A stretch of DNA of 64,000 bases from Pampus argenteus (Eukaryota; Chordata; Actinopteri; Scombriformes; Stromateidae): NCBI GenBank assembly GCA_036937835.1, contig CM072878.1:12906001-12970000 (forward strand). The letters run 5' to 3'. The notes beneath the pieces were generated by a model that was given only the letters and a program-made list of their open reading frames with translations, was not told the origin of the DNA and ran no database searches. The position numbers and the translations under genes were made by a program. Positions 34,061 to 45,646 of the stretch are shown here, in pieces. The first letter of the stretch is position 1, and the number at the start of each line of letters is the position of its first letter.

Positions 34061-36442
34061 TCATTTTGCATGAACCAGGGAAACTACATTATCCTTCTTT
34101 GACAGCCAGGCGATAACATACAAGGGCTCTATGAAATCACCCCTGTACTTGTGGAGCAGCCTCATGGGACCAGTTACATCGTAGAAAGACAGAGAGCCTG
34201 CGTGAAAGTCAACATATAAGCCAATTGTTGTGATATCAGAAGCTTCTAAAAGTGTCTCAACACCATCATGCCAGACGGAGAAACCTCGGCTGCTCCTCCC
34301 CATGCACCAAGAAAAGTCATTCCCGGTGATGCAGCTGGAGCTTTGCTCTCCTTTACGATCGATGCTCTTGTACGTGACTCCTAAATGTGCACCTTCCCCA
34401 CTCAGCTCAGCTTCAATATAGTGCCTCCCCTGGTAAAGGCTCTCTGAAGTCATTGCCTGGCGCCAATAGTCGAAGCGATCAGGGTGGTCTAGGTAACTGT
34501 GCTGCCAGGGGCTGGTGTTGGTCAGCTTTCCGTTTTCCTCTGTTATCCGTAGGAATTGATGAGTTGTGTCTGGGTCGAAAGTCAAACTCCTTGTGTCTAC
34601 AGTACAGGAGAAATCCAATTTAGTCAATCAATCAAACTTAACTTGTTCTACAGGACGGTTATTACAGCAAATTAAAGTGCTTAGCGGTTGACTGACAATT
34701 GGTGTTTAAATGAACAGATACGATGAACAAAGAATTTATATTGCATTCACATTGAAAAGAAAGAAAATTACATTTTAAAAAGTCCTCTGGTGTCTCAGGA
34801 TCAGGCAACGAAGAAACATCTGGCATCTGGGATTTAGTACCTAGATTATCATTAAACACAGAGGATATTTAGTATTTTGATAAGACGTAATGATTTGAGA
34901 GGGTTAAAAACAAGTACGCAGATACAACAATGAAATGAGCCAAAATATGTAATGTATGATATACACCAACCACTTTTACAAATCATGCTCAGTTTCTCCC
35001 TGTAGCCTGAGAGAATCAGGTCACACAGCTCCTGGGTAGTATCAGTCACTATTTGAACATACGAGGTTAGATGCTCCATGCGGTTGATGTACACATTGGG
35101 CAAACATACATTTGCCTTGCCTTTCCTCCACTCTGAGTACTCCTGTAACGAGAAAAAAAATAAAAATAAATTATATAACGATGTGAAATGAAGCCGTTAA
35201 ATAACACGCTACTCCTTTTCTTTGATCTAGGAATCGTCAACAGGAGATTACTGAAAACGCTTGCTCTGTGTACACTGTCAACAACATGCCGGCATACAAG
35301 TCCGTTTCAGAGAACATCCTGTGTTAATCCCAGATTGACTGAAACAAGTTCACACTGACTGGCAAACGATGTCAACATCAATTTATCGCCATTTTTAATA
35401 TTTCATATAATTTCTACCTGCAGGAAGGTGACATCCGACTTGCTCCTGGACAGTTTGTTTATTTGGGCCAGGGTCTTTGTCAGCTCTGTTCTCCTCTGCT
35501 CCAGATGTGCCTGTATGCCCTCTGCCTGTCTGAGGGCCTGTCTCTGCTCATCCTCCAGCACCTCCAACGCCTCTTTCTCAGCCTTCTCCACGGTTGTCTG
35601 CAGCCTGGAAAACTGCTGTTCAATGATGACACAAACCTCCTGCACCGAAGACTGAAGGACCACAAAGAAAAGAGAAAAACTGATGGGTATATATTTATAT
35701 ATAGATAATGTATTTAAACCAGATCATTGTGCATTCAATTGAATTAGAGAAAATGGGATATGGTGTAATATTTTGCAAACATAACATACCTTAATTAAGT
35801 CATTGTTGTTCTGCAGTTTTCCAATTGCTTTCTCAGCCGCTGAGGTACTCTGACTGATCTCTACTTGCTTTTTCTGCAGTTCAGTCTAAGAACAATCACC
35901 ACAAAACACGACTGCTACAGATGCTGCATGAGGTTTTCAAATAAGTAGCAACAAACACAACAACAACAACAGCCAAAATAGCAATTCATTACACAATATT
36001 AAAATATCTGTGATGAATTAAAAACTGTGTGTGTGTGTGTGTGTTTTGTCGAGACCTCAATTTGAGCGCGTGCCTCCACCACGGATGCAGTTGCGTGCCC
36101 TTTATGCTCCTGGCTTTCACAGTCCAGACACACACAGCAGCCGTCCATCAGACAGAAGCTTTCGAGAGGAAGCTGGTGAACGTCACAAGTCCGACAGTCG
36201 ATGTCGTGGAGGGGGTCCACCAGCCGATGGTTTTGAAATTTGGCGTTCTCCAGATGAGGCCTGAGATGATCATCGCAGTAGGATACCAGACATGTCAAGC
36301 AGGATTTCAGGGCCTTGTTGGGGCTATCCATGCAGGAGTCACATAACACATCTTGTGGGAGCGGCGTGTCTGACGTCTCGCTGGTAGAGTCCCTCGTCTC
36401 CTCCTTTATGTTCAAATTCTCCTCATTGCTACTGCTTGCCAT
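34061..36442 (-). CDS. trim16: TRIM16-like protein: B-boxes, coiled coil, PRY-SPRY, no RING
   Basis: Coding exons on the minus strand: 36056-36442, 35790-35885, 35418-35651, 34971-35142, 34772-34840, 34061-34596, giving 1494 bases and 497 aa. Residues 34-63 form B-box 1 (CDSCMDSPNKALKSCLTC ... CDDHLRPH) and 86-116 form B-box 2 (CDVHQLPLESFC ... CLDC ... HKGH). Exons 2-3 (96 and 234 bases, the sizes usual in fish TRIM genes) encode the coiled coil. The last exon encodes PRY-SPRY, with the TRIM16-like words GVTYKSIDRKGE, NDFSWCMG and WLSKKDNVVSLV. There is no RING ahead of B-box 1, as in TRIM16. TRIM16 is linked to autophagy of damaged endomembranes and stress responses in mammals. The role of this fish protein is inferred only from family. 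TRIM16 and TVP23 genes are also neighbours at human 17p12, which supports the name. Another RING-less fish TRIM subfamily is possible. Confidence 0.85.
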
Positions 36443-38990
36443 GTTTGAGACTTGTTGTAGTTTCAGCCCAGTTAGGATGATTCTTAATCCTTAGACACCG
36501 TTCTTCTAGTCACCTTAAACTCAAACTCAGTTGAGTTTTGTGTTAGACTGTAACAAGGCCTGCTTTATCCTGCTTTTTTTCCTAAGACCCTCGCATGTAC
36601 AAAAGGAAAGAATTAAAGCCACGCCTAAGCTTTGTCCAGCTGAAGCTTTGTCACTTTTCACCCCTCCCTACTCCTTGCCTTGTGTTCAACCGCACTAAAC
36701 TCAAGACACACACCAAACTGCACAGATGAGGAGAGGAAATGACGAGTGTATTATGACCCACCCAAGAAGGGGAATGGATATCCTCTTGATTATTGTCCGA
36801 GATAATGACCTCTAAACAATAACAGTAATAATGAAACAATTGGGACTGTCTGTGATAAGGCTTATTCAGACTTAGACTTAATTCAGACTTCAGTATATGA
36901 TATATACATCAGTGTATTTATCAGTATAGTTCATAGACATTGCTTTAGCATATTTCATTTTTTTTTCACTGAGACATTTGCCGTTGCTAAGAGTCTGACA
37001 GTGTTTCCTTTTGATAACACTCTTTTCAATGTCAGAGGCATGAAGCTCCTGGAGAGCAGCAGTTATCTACAGTAAGCCTTCCTGACTTCATGTCACGCAG
37101 CTCAGAGGCAACGATGACGCTTGTCCTTTGTGAGTTAATATCACGACGGCTGAAGATGCCAAAACAAGTACTTTACGCTCTCCGTCTGTCTGTCTCTGGC
37201 ACAGGTGCACACACACCAAACAGGTAATGAATGCGACAGGATGTTCATTGACCTGTAAACACTGTATAAAAAAGAATATGACCTATAAACTGTATATAAT
37301 ACAGCAGTTATATAATGCTAATTGTGTGCATGTTTGGCACGGTGATGTCTATCTAAGCCACTCTGCAGATTAGGCTAAATATAGTAGATAAAGTGCAGTA
37401 AGGACAGCAAGGATACGCCAGTTAAGTAGTATATATAATTAAATTATATTAGTACTTTTATTAAAATCTACTTACATTTTTAAAAAGTTAAGATATTAAA
37501 CATTTGCATGTGCAAATGTACACGAATGAAACATAAAAACTATTCAAGTTACAAACTGTTGGAAGCCTGTCACATTGTTAAGACTGATATGAATGATATA
37601 CTATGGTTTATAAACCTCCCAGTATATTGACAGAACATGCAGCTATATATACTACCACATACCATATACATAGTACCACATATTACGTTGTGTTTAAGAA
37701 AATAATCTACATATATTGTGTTTTCACACAGTTTATAATACTACAATAAATCAGAGTAATCTCGACTAACAATTGACCAGCGGGCAGTAAGCCACACCTG
37801 CACTGACATGGCTTTCTGTATGTAAACATGTACAGAAATAAAATGTGATAAATGAAATTAGTAACTCAGGAAAAAAATACCATTCATGTCAAAAATATTT
37901 ATGACAACAGACACCTTTTAAGCAAATGCACAGGCACAAGAAACGCAGGCACATGATGCGGTAGGACTTGCCCCACAGGGGCAAACATGTTCAGAGGACA
38001 CAGACCCCACAATTTACTCTATATTATGACCTATTCCACATGACATACAATGACACAGCAATCCTGCACTCTAACAATTGACATTCAGTTTGTTAAACCA
38101 TGCAGTGCAGAGTACTCCTACAGGCATTTCCATATTTCCTGTTTTGAATTAAGCTCACGTCTCTTCTTGTTCAACGTATTCATCTTGATGATGTCCTTTG
38201 TGCTTTGTTACCCACTGAGTTACCACGAGAGGTAAATCATTTAATCCTCTCTTTTCTTACGTGACATTCACTCCACAATGCTCCGCTGACCTTTAAGGCG
38301 GGACGAGCTTGCGGAAGGAGGACGATCGACAACAAATTTAATCATCTGCAGAACAGAATGAAGATGGTTTCAAGATTTCTTCAATGGCTAAAATTTAACA
38401 ACTAGAAGTAGTGCAGTACATATTATAAATATTACATATTTTATGTTTTTGGCTCTGCTCCGGCACATGAAATGAAACAATAAATATAAATTATCTTAAA
38501 GGGTATTTAGAGGATTTACAGAGTCGTAGACCTTTTTATACAAAGGCCACCAGCTTTAGCACAGTAGTAGCAAATATGTAGGCTGCAGTACAGGCGTGCC
38601 AAAGACTCACTATAGCAATTGTTTGCTGATGTCTACAGGTTGCAGACTACAGTCAGTCTGTGGCTACTAAGGATTTTTAATTAAACATTAAAGGTACCCT
38701 GTGGACTTTTTGACCGCTCTCCTCCCACCACTAGTAGCGCTACTGAGCAGTGTTTTTTTATGAGTATGTCTCCGTTTTTGTTTGTTTTGTGCACACACAA
38801 AGTCACACATGATCTACAAGAAGAATGTGCCAAGGAACGCAGCAGCGCACTAGCAAAGGGCAAGGAAGAGAAGAGACTAGTAAACAGATGGTAAACGGAC
38901 ACTGTCCTTAATGTCCAATTACTTTTGTCCCACACTCTCCATCTGATGTGGATGTAAACACTTAAATTAAAGCTGATGGTTTTATAGGAT
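36443..38990. other. Intergenic between trim16-like and ush1g
   Basis: AT-rich, with no supportable exon. The trim16-like promoter should lie just above 36442. A segment at about 38690-38960 beginning TTAAAGGTACCCTGTGG resembles a dispersed fish repeat (listed separately). Confidence 0.45.
38685..38960. repeat. Possible dispersed repeat
   Basis: The word AAAGGTACCCTGTGGA followed by TTTTTGACC and a CACTAGTAGCGC motif recalls dispersed sequences I associate with teleost genomes. No ends or target duplication could be defined, so this is recognition only. Confidence 0.3.
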
Positions 38991-39104
38991 TTCCTCACTG
39001 TTTTATTTATAATTCATTGCGCTGTACAGAGACAACTTAAACAATATACCATTGCCTAAATACTTACTACTCTGTATGACTGGAAATCTGCAAGAAAACT
39101 GCAC
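38990..39104 (-). other. ush1g 3' UTR
   Basis: AATAAA on the minus strand at about 39002-39007 lies some 100 bases after the ush1g stop codon. Confidence 0.5.
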
Positions 39105-42100
39105 TCACATTTCTGTGTCTTCAATGCAGTCTGGGTCCTCTATGGTCTCCAGCCGTCTCTTACAGGCATCTAAGATCTTTTTCCTCGGCCCTAAGGGGAT
39201 GTGGATACTCTTAAGGTCATGATCAGAGCACAACAACAGAGCTTCAAGGTCAATCTTCTCCCGCTTAAAGATAGAGAAAAACTCGCTCATGCTCTGTGTG
39301 GCCAGGAAGACCTCCAGAGGGCTAGTGTCAGGCTCATCATCATCGTCCAGCCCTAACTCAACCTCTTCCCAAGGCAGCTCCTCCACGTTCCTCTCCCGCA
39401 GGCTACGTGCACTTCCGATGCTGTCTTCATCTAGACTCAGGCACTGCTGCAACCGACTGCGTAATCGCACAGTATTGCCTGACCGGTTCACACTGGCCTC
39501 TTCCCGACCGCCGAGGTCAAACATCCCCCCACTTACATAGTTCCTCCTGAAAACCATGGTGCCCAGACCGGGCCGGTTGAACAGAGAATCATGTCCTGAG
39601 TCGGTGCTGATCTCAGAATAGTCCACATCATGTCCGTGAAGGTCCGGCTCACTCATGGCACGTGAAATGGCATCGTCATTGTCTCTGGGGAACATGTCGC
39701 GAACATTGCGTCGGCCGTAGTCCTTTGGGTTGACGTAGGTCCCCTGTTTGACAAACATGACATCGTTGCCCAGCTGAAGTCCAGAGAGGGAGCGCACGCT
39801 CTTCCTTCCATCCTCATAGATTTTGAAGGTCCCATCTCCTTGTTTTCTCTTCTCGAGCTTCTTCTGAATCTTGGTCTTCCCTCGGTTCGTGGCATGGAGA
39901 GTAGCCTAACAGCACAAGAATAATACAGTAACAGGCATCATCAATCACATCCAGTGAAAAGATTAGATTTTAAAGGTTTTAAACAAAAAGAAATGCTGGT
40001 TGTGTTAGTTTTACCGCATTTTAACCCAAACTATTATCTTTTCCCAACACTAACCAAGTGGTTTTTGTGTCTAAACCCAACCAGACCTTAAATGAAGCTA
40101 GCACATAGCATATCGAAGTATAACAGGAAAGGGGAAAGTTTACCGAGGACTGCTCAACTGTTATTGGAGCAGAGAGCAAAAAAGGGACATATGCAGACAT
40201 TCAAAATAAAAAGTCCTGACCTGAGAATATGGCACACTGATGGTGGCAGCATTTAAGTTGTGCAGCTTGTGGCTTAGAGAGCTGCTGGTATAACTGGAAA
40301 AGCTCATGACGTCTGACGCAGAAGCCTCCGAGGCCTCCTTATGAAACTTCCTCTCCATGCGCTTGCGGTGCTTCTTCTGCATCTTCAGGCACTCGTTGAT
40401 TCTCCGCTCTGCTTCACGAAATGCCCGGTCCTTCAGCTTGTTGACCAGCTTGGGGTTGAGGCCTGTCTGCTTGGAAGCAATGGAATCCAGGTAGCGGACA
40501 CAATCCATGTGATTCTTTGTGGCAGCCATGTCCAACGGCGTGTGGTAGTCGTTGTCCAGGCACCATATGTTGGCACCGAAAGACACCAAGAAGAAAAGGC
40601 AGTTGTGGTGACCGTTGGCGGCTGCCAGGTGGAGCGGCGTGTTCCCCCATATGTCACATTTGTCAGGATTGCCTCTGTGGAAAAAAAGTTTATTTAATAA
40701 AACAAAAAATCTCTAACAAATGTATTAAATAGATCTCTCCATCCTTTATATATTTTAATTAGAAGACTCATGAGTAAGCATATGATTTTTTTTGGGGTGA
40801 TGTTTTCAGCGCTTATCTGCCATCCGCGGGTCATTAGTGGGACCTTATTTAATAATTTAAAGTCAACACATTACATTTTCATAAACGCAACCATATTCTC
40901 TGATATGCAACTCCTTTGATTAAATCCTGAACAAGCTTATTAATATTATTATTATTATTATTAGATGGGACTATAACAAATATTTTAGCAGTATTCACCC
41001 TTAGCTGACTGTCCATGACCTCAGGGTTACCTCTGCATGTGTACTGCACTGTTGCTGTCAGTCTGTAATATGACCACAGGCTTGCTAGGATCAGTGCCAC
41101 ACTACCTGTATCCAGTTTCAGGGGAGGCCAAATAGGTTGCACCTGGTTCAGAAAGCACAACAGTGCATAGCTGGTGATGTCATGCTGAATTCCTCCAGTC
41201 AGTCAATACATACAGTATTATAGCTGTTTAGATGTTATGGAGAGCAGATATCTATGGTGCTTATTGTATATTTCTTTCCTATTGTAAGCCTAGTGTGCAA
41301 ATCTATGGAAGCTCTTTTCTTTTTTCACCATTTATAAAAACTGGTATTCCTAAATTTGAATGTTACTGAACTGGCTATGCATTGTCTCGTCTCTGTCCTC
41401 TAATGTCACTACTTACAGATCGCTGAATATTTGATGAGATTGACGTGAGGCTACCATCAAAGTGCAGCTGTATTATTGATAGAGAACATTGTAAGGTTTT
41501 CACAGTGAATGTGTGTCAGATATGTCAGAACCAAACCTGGGCAGCGATTAGCAAAGACCCACTCTGATTTCAACAGTTTTTAGGATCAAGAGTTGCTTGA
41601 GTTCAAAAGTAAAAGAGGAGTGGATGTCATCAGTGTGTGTGTGTGTGTGTGTGTGTGATGTATTGCATGTGGCAAACAAGAAAACCACAATAAAACATTG
41701 ATCAAACAACTCAACAGTCAAAACAGAACTGAAATAGTTGAAGGAACATAATGTGCATATACATTGATGTGAAAAGGCATAAATGTATAGCACAGTCAAT
41801 ATACTTGTCACAGGTAGGGGACATTTAACATGGTGGCTTTATAGCTCATAATTCAGGTTTCAGCCCAGTACAATGTTGACCACAGCGGTGATACGTCTCC
41901 TCCCTTGTTCTTTATCACATTATGGACTGTTTACATCCTCACTTTCTATGACAGTTTGATGTTGTCTCTTCATTATCTTCCCAGGTCTCACTGGTTTGGT
42001 GCCTCTGTGAAACCTTACCACAGCTATTCATGTTTACCTCATGTCAATCAGGGAAATCCTATAGATAGAGGAATACTATGTCCTTGACAGCTAAATGACT

Positions 42101-43419
42101 CCAGGACCTTGTTTACACTTATTCTGTGGGAAATAGTGAAGTTTAGTATTATCTCATAGCGCTGGCTATGACCTCTTCCTTGCTTTGCTATTATAGGAAA
42201 ACTGGGATTAGAAAATTAACTGCAAGCATTTTCATTATTATTATTATTATTTTAAATTTCTGTATGAGGCGACGTTTTAGCGATGGCTCACTTTTAACAG
42301 TGAGCCTTTCAAAAGCAGATTTATAATGGGCCCATTTTTAATGGCTGACAGGCAAACCAGGTCAGCCAGAAAAAATGAGAAATGGCCTGTTGTGTGTTTC
42401 GCTGTGCCAACTGACCCTGTACTGAAGAAAAGCTTCACGCAATAATACCACCTTTTTAAAATCGTGGTATCCTTTTCATTTTTTTATCAAACATCCTTTT
42501 GCCATCTTTTGTTTGTGATGATGTCATAGAACTGTTAACTACGTAATGCTGGGCAAATGCACCCTTTTACACAGCAGTTCATCGTTGTAGGAATGATGTA
42601 TAATTCATGTGCAGTAATGTCTCATCCCGTAGTAGGTGATGTGCTCCTACGGTACATGATCAGCTGACCTTGAACAGTGTCATCAAGTTAAATGGCATCA
42701 TGGAGATGTTCAACCGTCTTTTGCTATGATGTACTGGTCTTATCATGGTATATATGACCTCCGAATGTTGATAGAAAAGTTGCTGTTACCATGGTAGAGC
42801 CAATTAAAATGTGAATATATATATATATATAAAATGTCTAATTCATCACTTTGGATGCTTTGGATTGAATGAATTGAACCATGTCCCTAACAAGGTTGAC
42901 ATAAACAGTGTCTGTAAAGGTCACAAGTGTTTATCCTTGTCCAGCAATAAAATGCACTTTTGCAATAGTGACCAAACAAGAATTGCAATTATTTGCTTGA
43001 AAGTACTCTTCTTCTTCGCCTGCAGCAAAGCCTCAAGTTATTGGTGTTAGTGGCATTTCAAGGCCTGTTCTTTTCCCAGAGAATATTAACTCAGATAATT
43101 GCATAGCCAATGGCGCATTGATCCCTCAGTAGCGGATTTTCTGATGCTTCAGCAACACAGAAAAGTACTAAAACTAAAACTATATTCTTTGACGTTGGTC
43201 GGTGAAATAAAATAAAGTTATATTCACTAATAATTACTTTCCACTAATTACCCACCCCCTCGCCACGATCAGCCGCAGAGCTTCCAGGTTGCCGTGATAA
43301 GCAGCCCACAGCGTCGGTGTCATCCCATCCTCATCCGGTGCGTTAAGATCCTTCCGAGTCGCCTCCTTCAGCAGGTCCAGGTAGCCGTCCCGGGCCGCCT
43401 TGTGGTACCTGTCATTCAT
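39105..43419 (-). CDS. ush1g: USH1G / SANS, Usher syndrome type 1G scaffold protein
   Basis: SANS links harmonin, myosin VIIa and other Usher proteins at hair-cell stereocilia tips and in photoreceptors. Coding exons on the minus strand: 43256-43419, 40221-40674 and 39105-39905, giving 472 aa (human 461). The N-terminus MNDRYHKAARDGYLDLLKEA begins the ankyrin repeats (about residues 1-130, including DGMTPTLWAAYHGN and WGNTPLHLA). A basic coiled segment follows (KLKDRAFREAERRINECL), then the central region that binds myosin VIIa in the family (KTKIQKKLEKRKQGDGTFK, SGHDSLFNRPGLGTMVFRRN). The SAM domain is at about 400-460 (SPLEVFLATQ ... IPLGPRKKILDACKRR). The C-terminus is DTEM, a class I PDZ ligand; human ends DTEL. 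Exon 1 ends in phase 2, restoring ARGGNPDKC across the junction. Intron 1 is 2.6 kb. The gene is head-to-head with the plus-strand otopetrin, as USH1G and OTOP2 are in human. Confidence 0.96.
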
Positions 43420-45150
43420 GGTGCAGAATTAATCCACCCTGCTCGACTCCCATTTCGTTTCATCAACACCACCATTATCATCCTCATGCGGCGATGTGGT
43501 GGGAATAGACCCGTTTAAGTGTCTATTTGTGCCGCCACCGTCCCACCGCTCTCCTGATCAGTAGAGGAGAGACAGGCAGAGCGCGTCGCCGGTATCCAGG
43601 GACGCCACGACGCGCATCTCCGGGTTAACAGTGCTCCCGGTGGCCGGTGTGGTCTAAAACAGACCAGGTCTTGTCTGTCAGACAGATAATCTGAATAAAA
43701 ACCAAAAAAAACACAAAATGTATAGGTCAGCTTCTATTTAATCATGTCTCTATAATATTAGTATTGTGATTTAAGGGGTGTTTATTGGCTGTGCATAATG
43801 TGTCTGAAACTCAGTAATTACTTTAAAAAGACATTATGCTTTGGTATGCTGTTACAGTTAACCATGTCTGACATTTATGGCTGCAGGCACGACAAGAGAC
43901 AAAAAAAAAAACCCCTCAGCTAATGAAGTTTAGATTTGCTGCCCTGATAAAGACTTATGGATCAAGCAAAGGTATGTTGGTTATTCAGTCAATACCTTTT
44001 TTTAAAAAAATGGATAAAATAATATTTACATGCACTGCCAGATGATTTTTTTAATGTTATTCGATGTGAAATCATTTCTGAAAACGTTTACTATATTTCT
44101 TTCAAACACAAGAATCCAAGTTTAAGGCACACAGGTATCTACAAACTTGTCCGGCAGATGATTAAAAAGGAGTAGTGGAGAGGGAGTATGTTTTCTCATG
44201 GTGACAAACACATAAGTAAGTCCCTTGTGACATTGTGACATTTGTCTTTCCTTGTTCTATTGAATAAACCATTGTTCTGACTTTAAAAACTTTCTATTAC
44301 GGGTTAGACTGAATGTGAAATGTGAGTACAGATAAAGATTGTTTTCACGATTACCATGGAGTGTTGCAATAATAATAATAATATATTTTAAAAAAAAAGT
44401 ATTTATGCTCTCAGCCCCACCCTGGGGAATAAGGTATATAATATCCTAAGTAACCACTGACTGAGAAAAAGGCATAGTTGCACCAGTGGCTCAGAGACTT
44501 GAAGTTCTCAGACATACTATACCCAATTGAAACTTCCATGACAATAGACAGATAGTGGCCAGGCTTTTCATGTTCGACACCTCAGGCACTTTTCCAAACA
44601 CAAGATATAGTGGCACATTTCTTCAATGACCCATGAATAGCATTAAAGTACTGCAAGTATTCCCTCCGAGCACTGAATGAAGCTAGGCAAGCTCAGTATG
44701 CTACGCCTATTTAGAGAATTTAGATCACATTTAGATTGTGAGGCACAGCTGTGTGTGGTCAGCTGCAGAAAAAAAAAAAGGTGGATCAAGTTGAACAGGA
44801 CAAAGTCAACACAAGCTATAAAGCAGCTAAAGTGTTTATGAATGTAAAGAGATAATAGACATTTTCTCCCCCCCCCCTGATCTTCAATATTTATTTTGTG
44901 TGTGCTGTTAAAACAACTGACATTCATATCAAAAACCACCAAGAAAAAAACAACATCGTTGTTTATCTGAAAGGAAACCGGTTTCTTGTTTTTTGGAATT
45001 CATGAGAATAGGTTTTCCCTAGAAACAGCGTTTGAACTTTACATTTATATTTTGTGCAAAACATGCCGTGTTTGGTAATAATATGGTATTGTTCATAACA
45101 AATTTATTGACATTTATGACTCTTTGTATCGTCAACCCCTGTGTTTTTGG
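43420..45150. other. ush1g / otopetrin head-to-head intergenic region
   Basis: The ush1g promoter should be the GC-rich part at about 43430-43660, which has several CpG sites. The rest is AT-rich with short A-runs and no exon. The plus-strand otopetrin TATA box is listed separately. Confidence 0.45.
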
Positions 45151-45154
45151 AGGC

Positions 45155-45207
45155 ATATAAAAGCCATGACGGGTCAGACTGCTTCTCAGGATCACATCAT
45201 ACATCAG
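45155..45207 (+). promoter_or_regulatory. TATA-box promoter and candidate 5' exon of the plus-strand otopetrin
   Basis: ATATAAAAG at 45155-45163 is a good TATA box. About 45 bases downstream a donor site, CATCAG|GTATCC, follows 45207, which could close a short leader exon. Possible acceptors ahead of the coding exon are CATTTACAG (ending about 45590) and TCTTGCAG (ending about 45637). The transcript structure is inferred. Confidence 0.5.
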
Positions 45208-45646
45208 GTATCCTGAAACAGGTCACTACTTTGTTGTAAATATCACAAGATCTTGGATGTTTTTACATTATTATTATTATTATTATACAGCTTTCTCATT
45301 TGTTGTGATGTTATTCTTGATTTTTATCAGAGATGGAGAGGTATAGTGTCGTGTTCCATGTAAGCATGTTTGTGGATTGTCACTCAATACAGCTCCGTTA
45401 AATAGAAGCAGAGTCAAAAGAGAGGGAAATAAAACCCATTTGTTGATATGAAACTGCTCTTTTGTGTAATACTGACAGGGTGACAATTATGCTGATTCTG
45501 TTCATGGAAATGTTTCACTTGGGCGGGATCTGTCTTTAGAGGCAGTCGATGAATGGGTGTAGCTGTTAAACCTGTAATGTCTCATTTACAGAAGAACCAG
45601 ATGCGGCTGACAATCCATTTGTGAACAGATCTTGCAGAGAGAAATC

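Noticed and set aside
40920..40970. (ATT)n tracts here and near 46400 and 63390 considered as CRISPR-like arrays
   Set aside because: Simple trinucleotide microsatellites with no spacers.
40879..41160. 93-codon minus-strand frame inside ush1g intron 1
   Set aside because: No homology recognised, ends in an Asn repeat from an (ATT)n tract, and the ush1g exons splice correctly around it.
45632..45646. TTG-initiated extension of otop2
   Set aside because: Non-ATG start; ATG at 45647 or 45713 is more likely unless a leader exon is spliced in frame.
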